64,000 nucleotides of DNA from Balneolaceae bacterium (GTDB taxonomy: Bacteria > Bacteroidota > Rhodothermia > Balneolales > Balneolaceae), in contig JAEPQE010000002.1 of NCBI GenBank assembly GCA_017640665.1, positions 620,001-684,000 of the forward strand, read 5' to 3'. Both the position numbers and the translations under genes were made by a program. The notes under the pieces were generated by a model, which was not told the origin of the DNA, did not search any database, and saw only the letters and a list, made by a program, of their open reading frames with translations. Positions 44,326 through 53,923 of this stretch are shown one piece after another. The first letter of the stretch is position 1. Each line of letters starts with the position of its first letter.

Positions 44326-45309
44326 GTGCTAAGATCAAAATCGATTGCTTTATTTACTGTTCTCTTGATGTTCAGCAATATGGGATGTGCTCAGATTCGC
44401 GACAGTATTGACTACAAAGAAGAAATGAGGAACTTTGTAGAAGAAATTTCTGAGTATGGAAGAAATCAGAATCCGGATTTCATTGTGATTCCTCAAAATG
44501 GAGTTCAACTTGTTTCTGATAATGGAAAATGGAATGGCAAACCGGATAGAGATTACCTGGAAGCTATTGATGGTTTAGGGCAGGAAAGTCTTTATTACGG
44601 CAGTTATGGAGATGACATTGATACTCCACTTGAGTTGACGGACTACCTTCAGTTCTATCTGGATATCGGAAAGGAAGCGGGTAAAGCTATTCTTGTTACC
44701 GATTACACCTCTGTTCCAAACAAAATGGATAGTTCTTATGAGATGAATGAACAGAAAGAGTATATATCTTTTGCCGCTGATGACCGGGAACTAACCACCA
44801 TTCCTGATTACCCCGAACAAATTAAAGATGAAAATCCCGATCCGGTTACAACTCTTACAGAAGCTGAGAATTTTTTATATCTGTTAAATCCTGAAGAATT
44901 CGGATCAAAACAAGACTTTCTCGACTCTATAGCCGAAACAAATTATGGAGTAATAATTATTGATGCTTTTTATATGGGCACTATACTTACAAATGAGGAT
45001 TTAACAATAATCAGAAGTAAAGCTGATGGCGCTCAACGGCTTATCATAAGCTATATGAGTATTGGTGAAGCTGAAGATTACAGGTACTATTGGCAGGAAA
45101 ATTGGGAGCCCGGAAATCCCGATTGGATTGTTGCTGAAAACCCAAACTGGGAAGGTAACTATAAGGTTAAGTACTGGGAACAGGGGTGGAAGTCATACAT
45201 CTATGGCAATCAGGAGTCCTATCTTCAAAAAATAATAGATGCAGGTTTTGATGGAGTCTATCTCGATATCATTGATGCCTTCTATTACTTCGAACAACTA
45301 GAAAATTAA
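44326..45309 (+). CDS. GH114/TM1410-like lipoprotein
   Basis: 327 residues, start codon GTG at 44326. MLRSKSIALFTVLLMFSNMGC is a plausible lipoprotein signal. The rest resembles the endo-alpha-1,4-polygalactosaminidase (GH114) and TM1410-like barrel family: NYGVIIIDAFYMG, LIISYMSIGEAEDYR, YWEQGWKSYIYG and GFDGVYLDIIDAFYYF with the conserved Asp-rich ends. Members may cut galactosamine-containing exopolysaccharides. Function here is a family-level guess. It stands alone between recQ and the CBS gene. Confidence 0.75.
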   Translation: MLRSKSIALFTVLLMFSNMGCAQIRDSIDYKEEMRNFVEEISEYGRNQNPDFIVIPQNGVQLVSDNGKWNGKPDRDYLEAIDGLGQESLYYGSYGDDIDTPLELTDYLQFYLDIGKEAGKAILVTDYTSVPNKMDSSYEMNEQKEYISFAADDRELTTIPDYPEQIKDENPDPVTTLTEAENFLYLLNPEEFGSKQDFLDSIAETNYGVIIIDAFYMGTILTNEDLTIIRSKADGAQRLIISYMSIGEAEDYRYYWQENWEPGNPDWIVAENPNWEGNYKVKYWEQGWKSYIYGNQESYLQKIIDAGFDGVYLDIIDAFYYFEQLEN

Positions 45310-45767
45310 TGCCAGGTTTCATTTTTCAGATCCTGAATAGCTGCCATTACATCACGTTGACTAATCTGCCCAACTAGTTTTCCCTGATCGAGCACCGGGA
45401 ATCTGCGAAGTCTTAGCTTGAGAAAAAGCTGCGCTATCTCAAAAATGTTTTCATTGGGACCAACTGTTACCGGATCGGCCGTCATATAATCCTCAACAAC
45501 ACCCATCATTTGAGGACTGTTGTTGTATTTCCCTTTCACCACTTCTTTCAGGCAATCCCCTTCAGAAATCACCCCGATTAATTCCCCTTTTTCGTTTAGT
45601 ACCGGTCCACCTGATATTCCTTTAGAAATTAAAATTTGAATGACTTCATTGAGAGGTTGACCTGGGCTAAACGTAATAAGCTTTTTAGTCATAAAATCTC
45701 TGGCAAGTATTGCCTGATCAACGACTTTTTCGGGCTTCTTTTGAGCAGCTTTGTAACTGATTACCAT
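45306..45767 (-). CDS. CBS-domain pair protein
   Basis: 153 residues with two CBS motifs: DFMTKKLITFSPGQPLNEV with GVISEGDCLK, and DYMTADPVTVGPNENIFEI with GQISQRDVM. CBS pairs bind adenylates and control partner proteins. A strong SD (GGAGG) precedes the ATG, exceptional here. Its 3' end overlaps the GH114-like gene's 3' end by four bases. No partner is visible, and adenine nucleotide sensing is the usual role. Confidence 0.88.
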   Translation of the reverse strand: MVISYKAAQKKPEKVVDQAILARDFMTKKLITFSPGQPLNEVIQILISKGISGGPVLNEKGELIGVISEGDCLKEVVKGKYNNSPQMMGVVEDYMTADPVTVGPNENIFEIAQLFLKLRLRRFPVLDQGKLVGQISQRDVMAAIQDLKNETWH

Positions 45768-45837
45768 GATACCTCCATTAATTAGTGGGTACTAATTAAT
45801 ACACTAAAGAATCAGGTTAAAGGCAAATTTTGCTTAT

Positions 45838-47544
45838 TTATTTGATGAGCGTAAACTTTTTAACAGAAGAAAATGTACTTGTTTTTAGCTCGTAAAAATA
45901 AACCCCAGAAGAAAATCTTCCGGCATTAAATGTAAGCTGATACCTACCTGCGCTTACATTATTATCGATTAAGGTTGCTACCAGCCGACCTGTCAGGTCA
46001 TACACTTTCAACGAAGCCAATCCATTTTCTGGGATATCAAAGCTAATGACTGTGCTTGGATTGAAAGGATTCGGGTAGTTTTGGTAAAGCTTGAACTCTT
46101 CTGGAACAAAATTTTCTGTTTCTGAATTAACCGGTGTTTTTGATTCTTCGACAAAAACAGAATCAACCTCACCATCAGAAAGATCATGGTTGTAAAAACG
46201 GATATCATCAAGACTTCCTTCAAAGAATAAAGCATCTTCGCTGGTCTCGGTACGAGTCACATTAGCTCCAAAAAACACTTCATCAGAGGGAAGGTTTATG
46301 CCCCTTGGTATAGTTCCGTATAAACTCCCTACCTCAATTCCATCTCTGTAAACCCGAAGATATTCGTTAGCTCTGTATACCGCTCCATAGTGATACCATT
46401 TATCGGGATTAGTTATTAAGTCCTCAACGATAAGATTTAAAGCAATTTCTCTGGTTTGAACTGTGAATAAGAGCCTGTCTCCGTCATCAATTGCAAAATT
46501 AAATGGGTTATTATTCACAGTAGAAATAAATGATCTGAATGTAGAATCCTGTGAGATTCCTTTTGCCCAAAATGAAAATGAAAGGTTCTTCTGAGAATGC
46601 AGATTTTCCGGGTTGTCTATTCTTATGAAATCGTCAATACCATCAAACATATATGCCAACCCGGCTCTGCTAAACCTGTCTTCTGTAACAGATGCACCAA
46701 AAACTTTTCCATCGTTACCAAACCCACTTGAATCGGCTGCATTCCCATCAAGTTGATAATAACCGGCTAATACATCCTCAGGGAGGTTTGTGGTATCAGT
46801 TGGAGAAACCCAGCCATTTTCTGAATAGAGATTTTGAATGGCAGAATCTGGAATTACATAGTTGTAGATTCGTAAATCATCTATATCGCCATTAAAATAT
46901 CTATGATTCGTGTTTCTACCAACTCCAATAGCAGCATTAAAAAAACCATTATCCGTCACTGAATGAATATTCCCTGGATATGGAATCGAATCTAATAGTT
47001 CTCCATTCAAATAATGTTTGACCGCTGTTTGTGTAACTGAGACAGTTGCCAGGTACCACTCTTTTTTTTCAATTCCATAACAACTATCAAGTACTACATC
47101 AGCTCCTCCGTTATGAAAGCAAATATTGTCTTTGTCATCAAAGTTGGTAACCCAAATACTTGTCATTCCATATTCGATATCAGGATGGTCACTTACATAA
47201 ACCTGATGGAAGTTTTTGTCTTCTAGCACCGAAATTTCTTCCGCCTTAAGCCAAACAGATACTGTGCGTTCAGGAAAATCAAAACCTTCCGGTAAATATA
47301 TTTTATCATTGTTCCCATCAAACTCGTACGCACTATTTTCATTTCCGAATCGATCCCGGGTCAATGTGGCCCCAAAAACCTCACCATGATTCTCAAATCC
47401 ACTCGAGTCTTCTGCATTCCCACTAAATGAGTAATAAGCCACCAATGTATCAGTAGCTGTTGAATCCTGTGCATGCACACCTAGAAACGGGGTTAAAGCG
47501 ACTAAGAGAATAACCAGGATTTGGATATAGAATCGTTTCATCAT
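45838..47544 (-). CDS. LamG-domain protein with T9SS sorting domain
   Basis: 568 residues. MMKRFYIQILVILLVALTPFLGVHAQ is a signal peptide. Two concanavalin A-like LamG domains repeat the pattern LVAYYSFSGNAEDSSGFENHG and LAGYYQLDGNAADSSGFGNDG, each followed by SVWLKAE or SFSFWAKG blocks and GDIDDLRIYNY or GSLDDIRFYNH. From about residue 488 the end reads LYQNYPNPFNPSTV and ends KKFTLIK, a type A sorting signal for the type IX secretion system. It is thus an exported surface or secreted protein that probably binds sugars. No catalytic domain was seen. Confidence 0.88.
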   Translation of the reverse strand: MMKRFYIQILVILLVALTPFLGVHAQDSTATDTLVAYYSFSGNAEDSSGFENHGEVFGATLTRDRFGNENSAYEFDGNNDKIYLPEGFDFPERTVSVWLKAEEISVLEDKNFHQVYVSDHPDIEYGMTSIWVTNFDDKDNICFHNGGADVVLDSCYGIEKKEWYLATVSVTQTAVKHYLNGELLDSIPYPGNIHSVTDNGFFNAAIGVGRNTNHRYFNGDIDDLRIYNYVIPDSAIQNLYSENGWVSPTDTTNLPEDVLAGYYQLDGNAADSSGFGNDGKVFGASVTEDRFSRAGLAYMFDGIDDFIRIDNPENLHSQKNLSFSFWAKGISQDSTFRSFISTVNNNPFNFAIDDGDRLLFTVQTREIALNLIVEDLITNPDKWYHYGAVYRANEYLRVYRDGIEVGSLYGTIPRGINLPSDEVFFGANVTRTETSEDALFFEGSLDDIRFYNHDLSDGEVDSVFVEESKTPVNSETENFVPEEFKLYQNYPNPFNPSTVISFDIPENGLASLKVYDLTGRLVATLIDNNVSAGRYQLTFNAGRFSSGVYFYELKTSTFSSVKKFTLIK

Positions 47545-47613
47545 TGCGACTTGATTAGTTTTCTCTTTTAAACTAATAAAAATAACTATCTATATTCAGT
47601 TAAGTTCCAAAAA

Positions 47614-48729
47614 TCAAATCAACGGCAAACTACCTTCAAATAAATTCTCGAAGGATGTATCATCATCTAAATCGGATTCGATAAGAAGAGCAATAATATC
47701 TCCTACTTTTGAGCAAGAAATAAAATCCTCTGGATTGAGATCGGGAGTAACTAACCCTTTCTCAATAACTTTATTCACTGTATTTCTAACTCGTTTGGCT
47801 TCATCCAACATATCAAAGCTATCGAGTAGCATAGCCACAGATAAAATTGTTGCAACGGGATTTGCAAGATCTTTACCAGCCGCTTGAGGATAACTTCCAT
47901 GAATGGGCTCAAATAACGAGGTCTGCTCTCCAACCGAAGCCGAAGGCAATAATCCAATGGAACCGGTAATCACGCTGGTTTCGTCAGAAATGATATCCCC
48001 AAACATATTCTCGGTAAGAATTACATCAAATTGATTCGGGCGCTGAATTACCTGCATTGCGGCATTATCTACAAATAAATATTCAACTTCTATTTCAGGA
48101 TATTGCTTAGCAATTGTCTGAACGGTTTCTCTCCACAACCGGGAAGTTTCTAATACATTCGCTTTATCAACCAATGTAACTTTTCTTCTTCGCTTTCCAG
48201 CTGCTTCAAAAGCCATTTTAGCGATTCGGGTAATCTCTTCGGTATTGTAATCGCAGTGATCGTAGGCTGATTTCCCATCTTTACTTCTCCCTTTCTCACC
48301 GAAATAAATACCTCCTGTAAGTTCACGATACACTACTAAATCGGTTCCTGAAATACGATCCTCCCGTAATGGGGAACGATCAATTAATGACTCAAATAAC
48401 TGAACGGGTCTGATATTAGCATACAATCCTAAGCTTTTTCGAAGTTTCAAAAGTCCTTGTTCCGGGCGGACTTTAGCTTTTGGGTCATCATCATATTTAG
48501 GATCACCAATTGCGCCAAAAAGTACCGCATCAGCCAACCGGCATGCTTCAATGGTTTCATCCGGAAGAGGATCGTCGGTTTCATCAATCGCTGCGGCTCC
48601 TACCAGAGCGAAATCATAGGTAAAAGTATGTTTGAAACGATGAGAAACGGCGTTCAACACCTTGATGGCTTGCTTCACTACTTCCGGTCCAATACCATCC
48701 CCCGCTAATACTGCAATGCGTTTTTCCAT
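47614..48729 (-). CDS. leuB: 3-isopropylmalate dehydrogenase LeuB
   Basis: 371 residues. Motifs: AVLAGDGIGPEVV, LLKLRKSLGLYANIRPVQ, TGGIYFGEKGR, VDNAAMQVIQRP and the NAD site EPIHGSYPQAAGKDLANP. It oxidises and decarboxylates 3-isopropylmalate to 2-oxoisocaproate. It is the last of four minus-strand leucine genes, with a five-base gap to leuD. Confidence 0.95.
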   Translation of the reverse strand: MEKRIAVLAGDGIGPEVVKQAIKVLNAVSHRFKHTFTYDFALVGAAAIDETDDPLPDETIEACRLADAVLFGAIGDPKYDDDPKAKVRPEQGLLKLRKSLGLYANIRPVQLFESLIDRSPLREDRISGTDLVVYRELTGGIYFGEKGRSKDGKSAYDHCDYNTEEITRIAKMAFEAAGKRRRKVTLVDKANVLETSRLWRETVQTIAKQYPEIEVEYLFVDNAAMQVIQRPNQFDVILTENMFGDIISDETSVITGSIGLLPSASVGEQTSLFEPIHGSYPQAAGKDLANPVATILSVAMLLDSFDMLDEAKRVRNTVNKVIEKGLVTPDLNPEDFISCSKVGDIIALLIESDLDDDTSFENLFEGSLPLI

Positions 48730-48734
48730 GTATT

Positions 48735-49328
48735 CTAAAACTCCACGTGTTCTTTTTCGAACGCCTCTATTTTTTCCTTGTTACTAATCAAAAAGTCGAT
48801 ATCATCGTACCCATTAAGTAAGCACATTTTTTTATAAGGATTGATTTCGAAACTTTCCTTCAACTCTGTACCGGGTATTGAAATTTTCTGCTCTTCCAGA
48901 TCAATTACAATCTCAGTATTATGATTTTCTTCTGTTTTATCAAATACCTGTTGCAAGAATTCCGGGCTTACCTGTACCGGAAGTAACCCATTGTTGAGTG
49001 CGTTTCCTTTAAAGATATCAGCAAAAAAACTCGAAACTACGGCTCTGAAACCATAATCAGCCAATGCCCAAGCAGCGTGCTCCCTGCTCGATCCACATCC
49101 GAAATTGTTTCCGGCAACTAACACCATGCCTGAATAGGTTTCATCATTTAGAACAAAATCCTGCTTTGGATTTCCCTCCTGATCGAAGCGCCAGTCTCTA
49201 AACAAGTTTTCACCAAATCCTTCACGTGAAGTTGCTTTCAGAAACCGTGCAGGTATAATCTGGTCTGTATCTATATCCTCAATAGGAAGCGGAACAATCT
49301 GAGTGGTAAGTTTTACAAATTTCTCCAT
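48735..49328 (-). CDS. leuD: 3-isopropylmalate dehydratase small subunit LeuD
   Basis: 197 residues. Signatures: [27 protein letters not shown] and NNGLLPV. It forms the swivel part of isopropylmalate isomerase with LeuC. Its ATG overlaps the leuC stop (TAATG at 49328), a classic coupling of subunits. The C-terminus is standard. Confidence 0.95.
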   Translation of the reverse strand: MEKFVKLTTQIVPLPIEDIDTDQIIPARFLKATSREGFGENLFRDWRFDQEGNPKQDFVLNDETYSGMVLVAGNNFGCGSSREHAAWALADYGFRAVVSSFFADIFKGNALNNGLLPVQVSPEFLQQVFDKTEENHNTEIVIDLEEQKISIPGTELKESFEINPYKKMCLLNGYDDIDFLISNKEKIEAFEKEHVEF

Positions 49329-50737
49329 TATGCCGATACTCCTTCTCCAATATAATTCCTGGCATCCACAATTCGACCTTCCACAGCAATAACCGCAGCA
49401 GTAAGCGGACTCACCAACATGGTTCTTGCTCCGGGCCCCTGACGACCTTCAAAATTTCTGTTTGAGGTAGATACACAATACTCTCCTTTAGGAATTTTGT
49501 CTTCATTCATGCCAAGACAGGCAGAACATCCAGGTTCTCTTAGTTCAAATCCTGCTTCCGCGAGTACTTCATGGATTCCTTCTTCCTGTGCCTGAACTTC
49601 TACCTGTTTTGACCCTGGAACAATCATTGCCTGAACATGCGAAGCTTTCTTTTTTCCTTTTACGTATTCGGCTACAATCCTAAGGTCTTCGATACGACTA
49701 TTCGTACAGCTTCCGATAAATACGTGATCGATCTTCTTTCCGAGGAGAAGCTCACCGGGTTTTAATCCCATATAGTCTAAAGATTTCTGTAACCCTGATG
49801 GATTTTTTACATCATCCAGCGTAGGGATATTCTGAGTTACTCCAATCCCCATTCCCGGATTGGTTCCATAGGTAATCATCGGCTCGATATCTTCGGCTCT
49901 GAAGGTATACTCGGAATCAAATTCAGCATCTTCATCAGAATACAAAGTACTCCAGTATTCTACCGCTTTGTCAAATTCTTCTCCTTTTGGGGCGTGGTTA
50001 CGTCCCTTCACATATTCAAAGGTTATTTCATCCGGTGCTATCATTCCACCCCGGGCTCCCATTTCAATACTCATATTGCAGATGGTCATTCGTGCCTCCA
50101 TCGAAAGTGACCGAATTGCAGATCCGGCATATTCCACAAAGTGTCCCGTTCCACCGGCAGTCGTTAATTTCGAAATTATGTAAAGGATGATGTCCTTGGA
50201 ATAAATGCCTTCACCAAGCTGTCCTTCAATATTAATGCGCATTGTCTTTGGGCGTTGAAGCAGCAGACACTGAGTTGCCATCACCTGCTCCACCTGTGAA
50301 GTACCGATTCCAAAAGCTATGGTTCCAAAAGCCCCGTGTGTAGATGTGTGGCTATCTCCACAAACAATCGTCATTCCGGGCTTGGTAATACCTAGCTCAG
50401 GTCCGATTACATGTACAATTCCCTGGAATTTATGCCCCAATCCAAATAAATCAATCTCAAATTCTTCGCAGTTTTTTGTAAGAGTATCAACCTGAAACTT
50501 TGAGAGTACATCTTTTATAGGAAGGTGCTGATCTTTGGTAGGGACATTGTGATCGGCTGTAGCAACAATCCGATCTTTCCTGAAGATATCGATACCTCTG
50601 TTACGTATACCATCAAAAGCCTGCGGACTGGTTACTTCATGTATGAAGTGACGATCTATATATAAAATTTCCAATCCTCCTTGAACCTTATCAACTACAT
50701 GTCGGTCCCATACTTTCTCGAATAGTGTTTTCTCCAT
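49328..50737 (-). CDS. leuC: 3-isopropylmalate dehydratase large subunit LeuC
   Basis: 469 residues. Aconitase-type 4Fe-4S cysteines appear in [13 protein letters not shown] and [27 protein letters not shown] is the substrate motif. With LeuD it isomerises 2- to 3-isopropylmalate. It is second in the leuA-leuC-leuD-leuB unit. Confidence 0.95.
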   Translation of the reverse strand: MEKTLFEKVWDRHVVDKVQGGLEILYIDRHFIHEVTSPQAFDGIRNRGIDIFRKDRIVATADHNVPTKDQHLPIKDVLSKFQVDTLTKNCEEFEIDLFGLGHKFQGIVHVIGPELGITKPGMTIVCGDSHTSTHGAFGTIAFGIGTSQVEQVMATQCLLLQRPKTMRINIEGQLGEGIYSKDIILYIISKLTTAGGTGHFVEYAGSAIRSLSMEARMTICNMSIEMGARGGMIAPDEITFEYVKGRNHAPKGEEFDKAVEYWSTLYSDEDAEFDSEYTFRAEDIEPMITYGTNPGMGIGVTQNIPTLDDVKNPSGLQKSLDYMGLKPGELLLGKKIDHVFIGSCTNSRIEDLRIVAEYVKGKKKASHVQAMIVPGSKQVEVQAQEEGIHEVLAEAGFELREPGCSACLGMNEDKIPKGEYCVSTSNRNFEGRQGPGARTMLVSPLTAAVIAVEGRIVDARNYIGEGVSA

Positions 50738-50746
50738 AAAATTCTG

Positions 50747-51910
50747 TCAGGCTGTTTTCACTGCTGTTCGAGAAAAAAGTACAATTAAATCGGAATCCTG
50801 TACTACTTTCTTTTCGTCGGCAATTTCTAAGAACTGTTGGTAAAGCTCTTCAATAACTTCGCGGGGAACATCAAAACCGAGCTTCTTAGCTCGATAGTTA
50901 AGTGCAGCTCGCCCGCTTCTGGCTGTTAAAACGATGGTGGACTCATCCACACCTACTTCCAGAGGATCGATGATTTCATACGTCTCTCGTTTCTTTATTA
51001 CCCCATCCTGATGGATACCAGATGAATGGGCAAAGGCATTCGCTCCAACAATGGCTTTATTTGGCTGAACAGGCATTCGCATTTTCGTTGATACCAGCTC
51101 GCTCATTGATTTCAGACATTTTGTGTTTATACCAGTATCGTAATTTAAATCCTGATGCTGGCGAAGAATCATTACTACTTCTTCAAGTGAAGCATTTCCG
51201 GCACGTTCACCAATTCCGTTGATGGTACACTCTATCTGCCCTGCCCCGTTTGCAACTCCGGCAATCGAGTTTGCTGTTGCCAATCCAAGGTCATTATGGC
51301 AATGTGTAGAAATTGTAGCACTATCAATCCCTTTTACATTTTCTTTAAGGAATTTGATTTTTTCTCCATACTGCCATGGCAGGCAATATCCTGTGGTATC
51401 AGGAATATTAACTACGGTGGCACCGGCTGCTATAACCGCTTCTATTATCGTAGCTAGATATTCATTATCAGTGCGCCCGGCATCCTCTGCGTAGAACTCA
51501 ACATCTTCTACAAACTTCTTTGCATACTTTACTGCATGCACTCCCCGCTCTAATACTTTTTCACGGGTTGATTTCAATTTATCAAAAATATGAGAGTCTG
51601 AAGTCCCAATGCCGGTATGAATTCTAGGTCGGGCTGCGTCCTTAATTGCTTCAGCTGCTACTTCGATGTCCTTTTCAACGGCGCGTGAGAGTGCGCAAAC
51701 GGTTGAATTTTTAATGATGGATGCAATCTTTTGTACCGATTCGAAATCACCCGGACTGGAAATTGGAAATCCAACTTCCATTACATCCACACCCAAGCTT
51801 TCAAGTGCCTGAGCTACTTCAATTTTTTCTTCAGTGTTTAATTGGCAGCCGGGGACTTGTTCCCCATCACGTAAGGTAGTGTCAAAAATCTGTATTCGCT
51901 TGTTTGGCAT
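50747..51910 (-). CDS. leuA: 2-isopropylmalate synthase LeuA, short form lacking the regulatory domain
   Basis: 387 residues. The HMGL-like catalytic domain is complete: [51 protein letters not shown] and [14 protein letters not shown], then the helical subdomain with [10 protein letters not shown]. It ends just where the LeuA_dimer allosteric domain would begin (full enzymes are about 500 residues), so leucine feedback by the normal route is absent. The gene leads the leuACDB operon and is divergent from a TPR-like protein gene. A regulatory domain of this type is instead found in the protein at 4460-6163. Confidence 0.94.
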   Translation of the reverse strand: MPNKRIQIFDTTLRDGEQVPGCQLNTEEKIEVAQALESLGVDVMEVGFPISSPGDFESVQKIASIIKNSTVCALSRAVEKDIEVAAEAIKDAARPRIHTGIGTSDSHIFDKLKSTREKVLERGVHAVKYAKKFVEDVEFYAEDAGRTDNEYLATIIEAVIAAGATVVNIPDTTGYCLPWQYGEKIKFLKENVKGIDSATISTHCHNDLGLATANSIAGVANGAGQIECTINGIGERAGNASLEEVVMILRQHQDLNYDTGINTKCLKSMSELVSTKMRMPVQPNKAIVGANAFAHSSGIHQDGVIKKRETYEIIDPLEVGVDESTIVLTARSGRAALNYRAKKLGFDVPREVIEELYQQFLEIADEKKVVQDSDLIVLFSRTAVKTA

Positions 51911-52119
51911 TATGCTATGGATTTCTAACTTATCAACTTGTCATTTACAGATTTGGTCAGAATCCGTAATTGGTAGCCAAAAGTACTTGGAGTACATCTA
52001 CTTACGAAACTAGAATCGATGTATATTACAACATCCAACTATAGCCAAACTCTTTCAATAAATACTCAAAAATAATAAAATCAATATATTATATACCCTG
52101 AATAGTCTCTTTTTCTACA
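51911..52119. promoter_or_regulatory. Divergent control region of leuACDB and the TPR-like gene
   Basis: 209 AT-rich bases. On the minus strand TATTTTTG (52074-52067) fits the Bacteroidota -7 consensus TAnnTTTG, which could drive leuA with a long leader of about 160 bases; a matching -33 box is not clear. No Leu-rich leader peptide and no terminator hairpin were found, in contrast to the ilv operon. Low confidence for exact promoter positions. Confidence 0.35.
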
Positions 52120-53667
52120 ATGGCCAACCAACCAAATGATCATTTATACCTGTTAATTAAATCACTTTCCAAAGCTGAAAAGAGAAGCTTTAAGATTTAT
52201 GCGACAAGAAACAGTCCTGAAGACGCTAAATTTATTCAACTGTTCGATGCAGTAGATAAAGCTAAAGAGTATGATGAAGATCAAATCATCAAAAAAATAA
52301 AAGGTCTAAAGAAATCACAGCTTTCTAACCTGAAAGCTCATTTATATAAACAGATTCTTACCAGTCTCAGGCTTACTTATGTGAATCATAACATCGACAT
52401 TCAGCTACGGGAACAAATAGACTATGCCCGGATTTTGTACGATAAAGGCTTATACAAACAAAGTTTAAAGATTCTGGAAAAGGCTAAAGCGCTTTCCTAT
52501 CAACACCATCGCATTACCTTAACAACAGAGATTCTGGGATTTGAAAAACTGATTGAGTCGCAGTATATCACACGAAGTTTAAGGAACAGAGCTGATCAAC
52601 TTATAGAAGAAACGGAAGAATCTGTGCTATCGGTAAGCCGATATCATGCCCTTTCAAACCTGTCTTTACGCTTATATGGTATTTATATCAAAGCAGGACA
52701 TGTTCGTAGCGAAAGAGATTTTGACATCACCGAAAAATTCTTCGAAAACGCACTCAAACCGATTGATTTGAGAGACATCGGTTTTTTTGAAAAACATTAT
52801 CTGAATGTGTCTTATGCATGGTATAGTCTTATTGTTCAGGATTTCCTCATGCAATATCGATACGCTCAGAAATGGGTAGAACACTTCCGCAATAATCCGG
52901 AAATGCTGGAACTGGAATCAATTTGGTACCTGAAAGGAATGCATGTGTTACTTGAAGCACTCTTCATACTGGGACATTCTGAAAAACACAAAGAAGAAGT
53001 CCAAAGACTTAAAGACTTTTTGGACAACCCCCCTTCCCGAACCAATGAAAATCTGGAAACACTGGGGTTACAGTACTACTATACCTCATTAATTAATCAG
53101 CATTTTATAACCGGTAACTTTACCGATGGTCTGGACATTATTCCTCAGCTAAATAAAGCTATTGAAAAATTCGAGCATCGTATAGACCCACATAGAATCC
53201 TTGTTTTTTATTATAAAATTGCATGTTTATACTTTGGCGCTGGGAAATTCGAAGAAGCTATTTCGTATCTAAATAAGATTATCAATTACCCCGATCCCAG
53301 GTTAAGAGAAGATATTCATTGCTTTGCCAGAATTCTGAATCTGATTGCTCATTTTGAGTTAGGTAATCAGACACTGATTGAGTATCAGGCCCGTTCTACC
53401 TATCGTTTTATTCGAAAGATGAATGACCTTAATTCTGTGCAGGAAGAAATTCTGAGATTTCTGCGAAATCTTACTTCCACAAACACCAAAGATTTAAGAA
53501 AGGAATTCATTTCACTTCGTGATAAACTCATCGAAATTCAGCGAAAACCTTATCAACGAAGAGCATTTTTGTACTTGGACATCATATCATGGCTGGAAGC
53601 TAAAATAGATAATAAACCCATCCAGGAGGTCATTAAGAGCAAATTCAAACCAAGAAACAGCTCTTAA
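52120..53667 (+). CDS. TPR-like helical-repeat protein of unknown function
   Basis: 515 residues, all helical, no signal peptide. It starts HLYLLIKSLSKAEKRSFK, followed by repeat units of about 35-40 residues such as YDKGLYKQSLKILEKAKAL and YFGAGKFEEAISYLNKII, which look like degenerate tetratricopeptide repeats. Proteins of this type are conserved in Bacteroidota but have no known function. It lies upstream of the ilv operon on the same strand and divergent from leuA. A role in branched-chain amino acid metabolism is not proved by position. Confidence 0.7.
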   Translation: MANQPNDHLYLLIKSLSKAEKRSFKIYATRNSPEDAKFIQLFDAVDKAKEYDEDQIIKKIKGLKKSQLSNLKAHLYKQILTSLRLTYVNHNIDIQLREQIDYARILYDKGLYKQSLKILEKAKALSYQHHRITLTTEILGFEKLIESQYITRSLRNRADQLIEETEESVLSVSRYHALSNLSLRLYGIYIKAGHVRSERDFDITEKFFENALKPIDLRDIGFFEKHYLNVSYAWYSLIVQDFLMQYRYAQKWVEHFRNNPEMLELESIWYLKGMHVLLEALFILGHSEKHKEEVQRLKDFLDNPPSRTNENLETLGLQYYYTSLINQHFITGNFTDGLDIIPQLNKAIEKFEHRIDPHRILVFYYKIACLYFGAGKFEEAISYLNKIINYPDPRLREDIHCFARILNLIAHFELGNQTLIEYQARSTYRFIRKMNDLNSVQEEILRFLRNLTSTNTKDLRKEFISLRDKLIEIQRKPYQRRAFLYLDIISWLEAKIDNKPIQEVIKSKFKPRNSS

Positions 53668-53768
53668 GTTCTTGTTGGCCATTCCATTAATCTTTATATT
53701 TTTTCTCCTCACCTATTGATATTCGGAAGTAATAGCTCTTTCTTTGCCTGCATAAAGAAATTATAACT

Positions 53769-53846
53769 ATGCTATCAACAGTCATTTCTTTGGTCATTAT
53801 TCGAGTCATTGGTATTACATACCGACCAGGGAAAGCTTTATGTTGA
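53769..53846 (+). CDS. ilvL: ilv operon leader peptide (attenuator peptide)
   Basis: 25 codons plus TGA, too short for routine ORF calls. It begins MLSTVISLVIIRVIG and ends in RPGKALC. Eleven residues are Ile (5), Val (3) or Leu (3); nine of residues 5-16 are branched-chain. The order VISLV-IIRVI and the RPGKA end are strikingly like the E. coli ilv leader, which has VISLVVISVV and GRGKA. The gene ends 65 bases before the ilvD start codon region and runs into an antiterminator segment, followed by an intrinsic terminator. It is therefore a sensor of charged Ile, Val and Leu tRNA. No SD is visible, as usual here. Confidence 0.82.
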   Translation: MLSTVISLVIIRVIGITYRPGKALC

Positions 53847-53900
53847 TGGATTGATTTAGAAACTAAAAAGCCTTCCCTTGAAACGGAAGGCTTTTTTTTT
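53828..53900 (+). promoter_or_regulatory. Attenuator: antiterminator and terminator before ilvD
   Basis: AGGGAAAGCTTT (53828-53839), the end of the leader-peptide reading frame, can pair with AAAGCCTTCCCT (53867-53878) with one mismatch. The latter is the left arm of the terminator, so the two hairpins exclude each other. A ribosome stalled at the Ile/Val codons leaves 53828-53839 free and favours readthrough into ilvDBNC; a ribosome that reaches the stop at 53844-53846 covers it and allows termination. Confidence 0.75.
53865..53900 (+). terminator. Intrinsic terminator of the ilv attenuator
   Basis: AAAAAGCCTTCC (53865-53876) pairs with GGAAGGCTTTTT (53885-53896), loop CTTGAAAC, and a run of nine T follows. 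It lies 24 bases before the ilvD ATG and downstream of the leader peptide, so its default role is attenuation rather than ending a gene. Confidence 0.9.
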
Positions 53901-53923
53901 GAACAATACTTTTGTACTACCGA

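Noticed and set aside
51911-52119. A possible leucine leader peptide upstream of leuA
   Set aside because: Reading the minus strand in all frames shows no short ORF enriched in Leu codons and no terminator hairpin, unlike the ilv operon.
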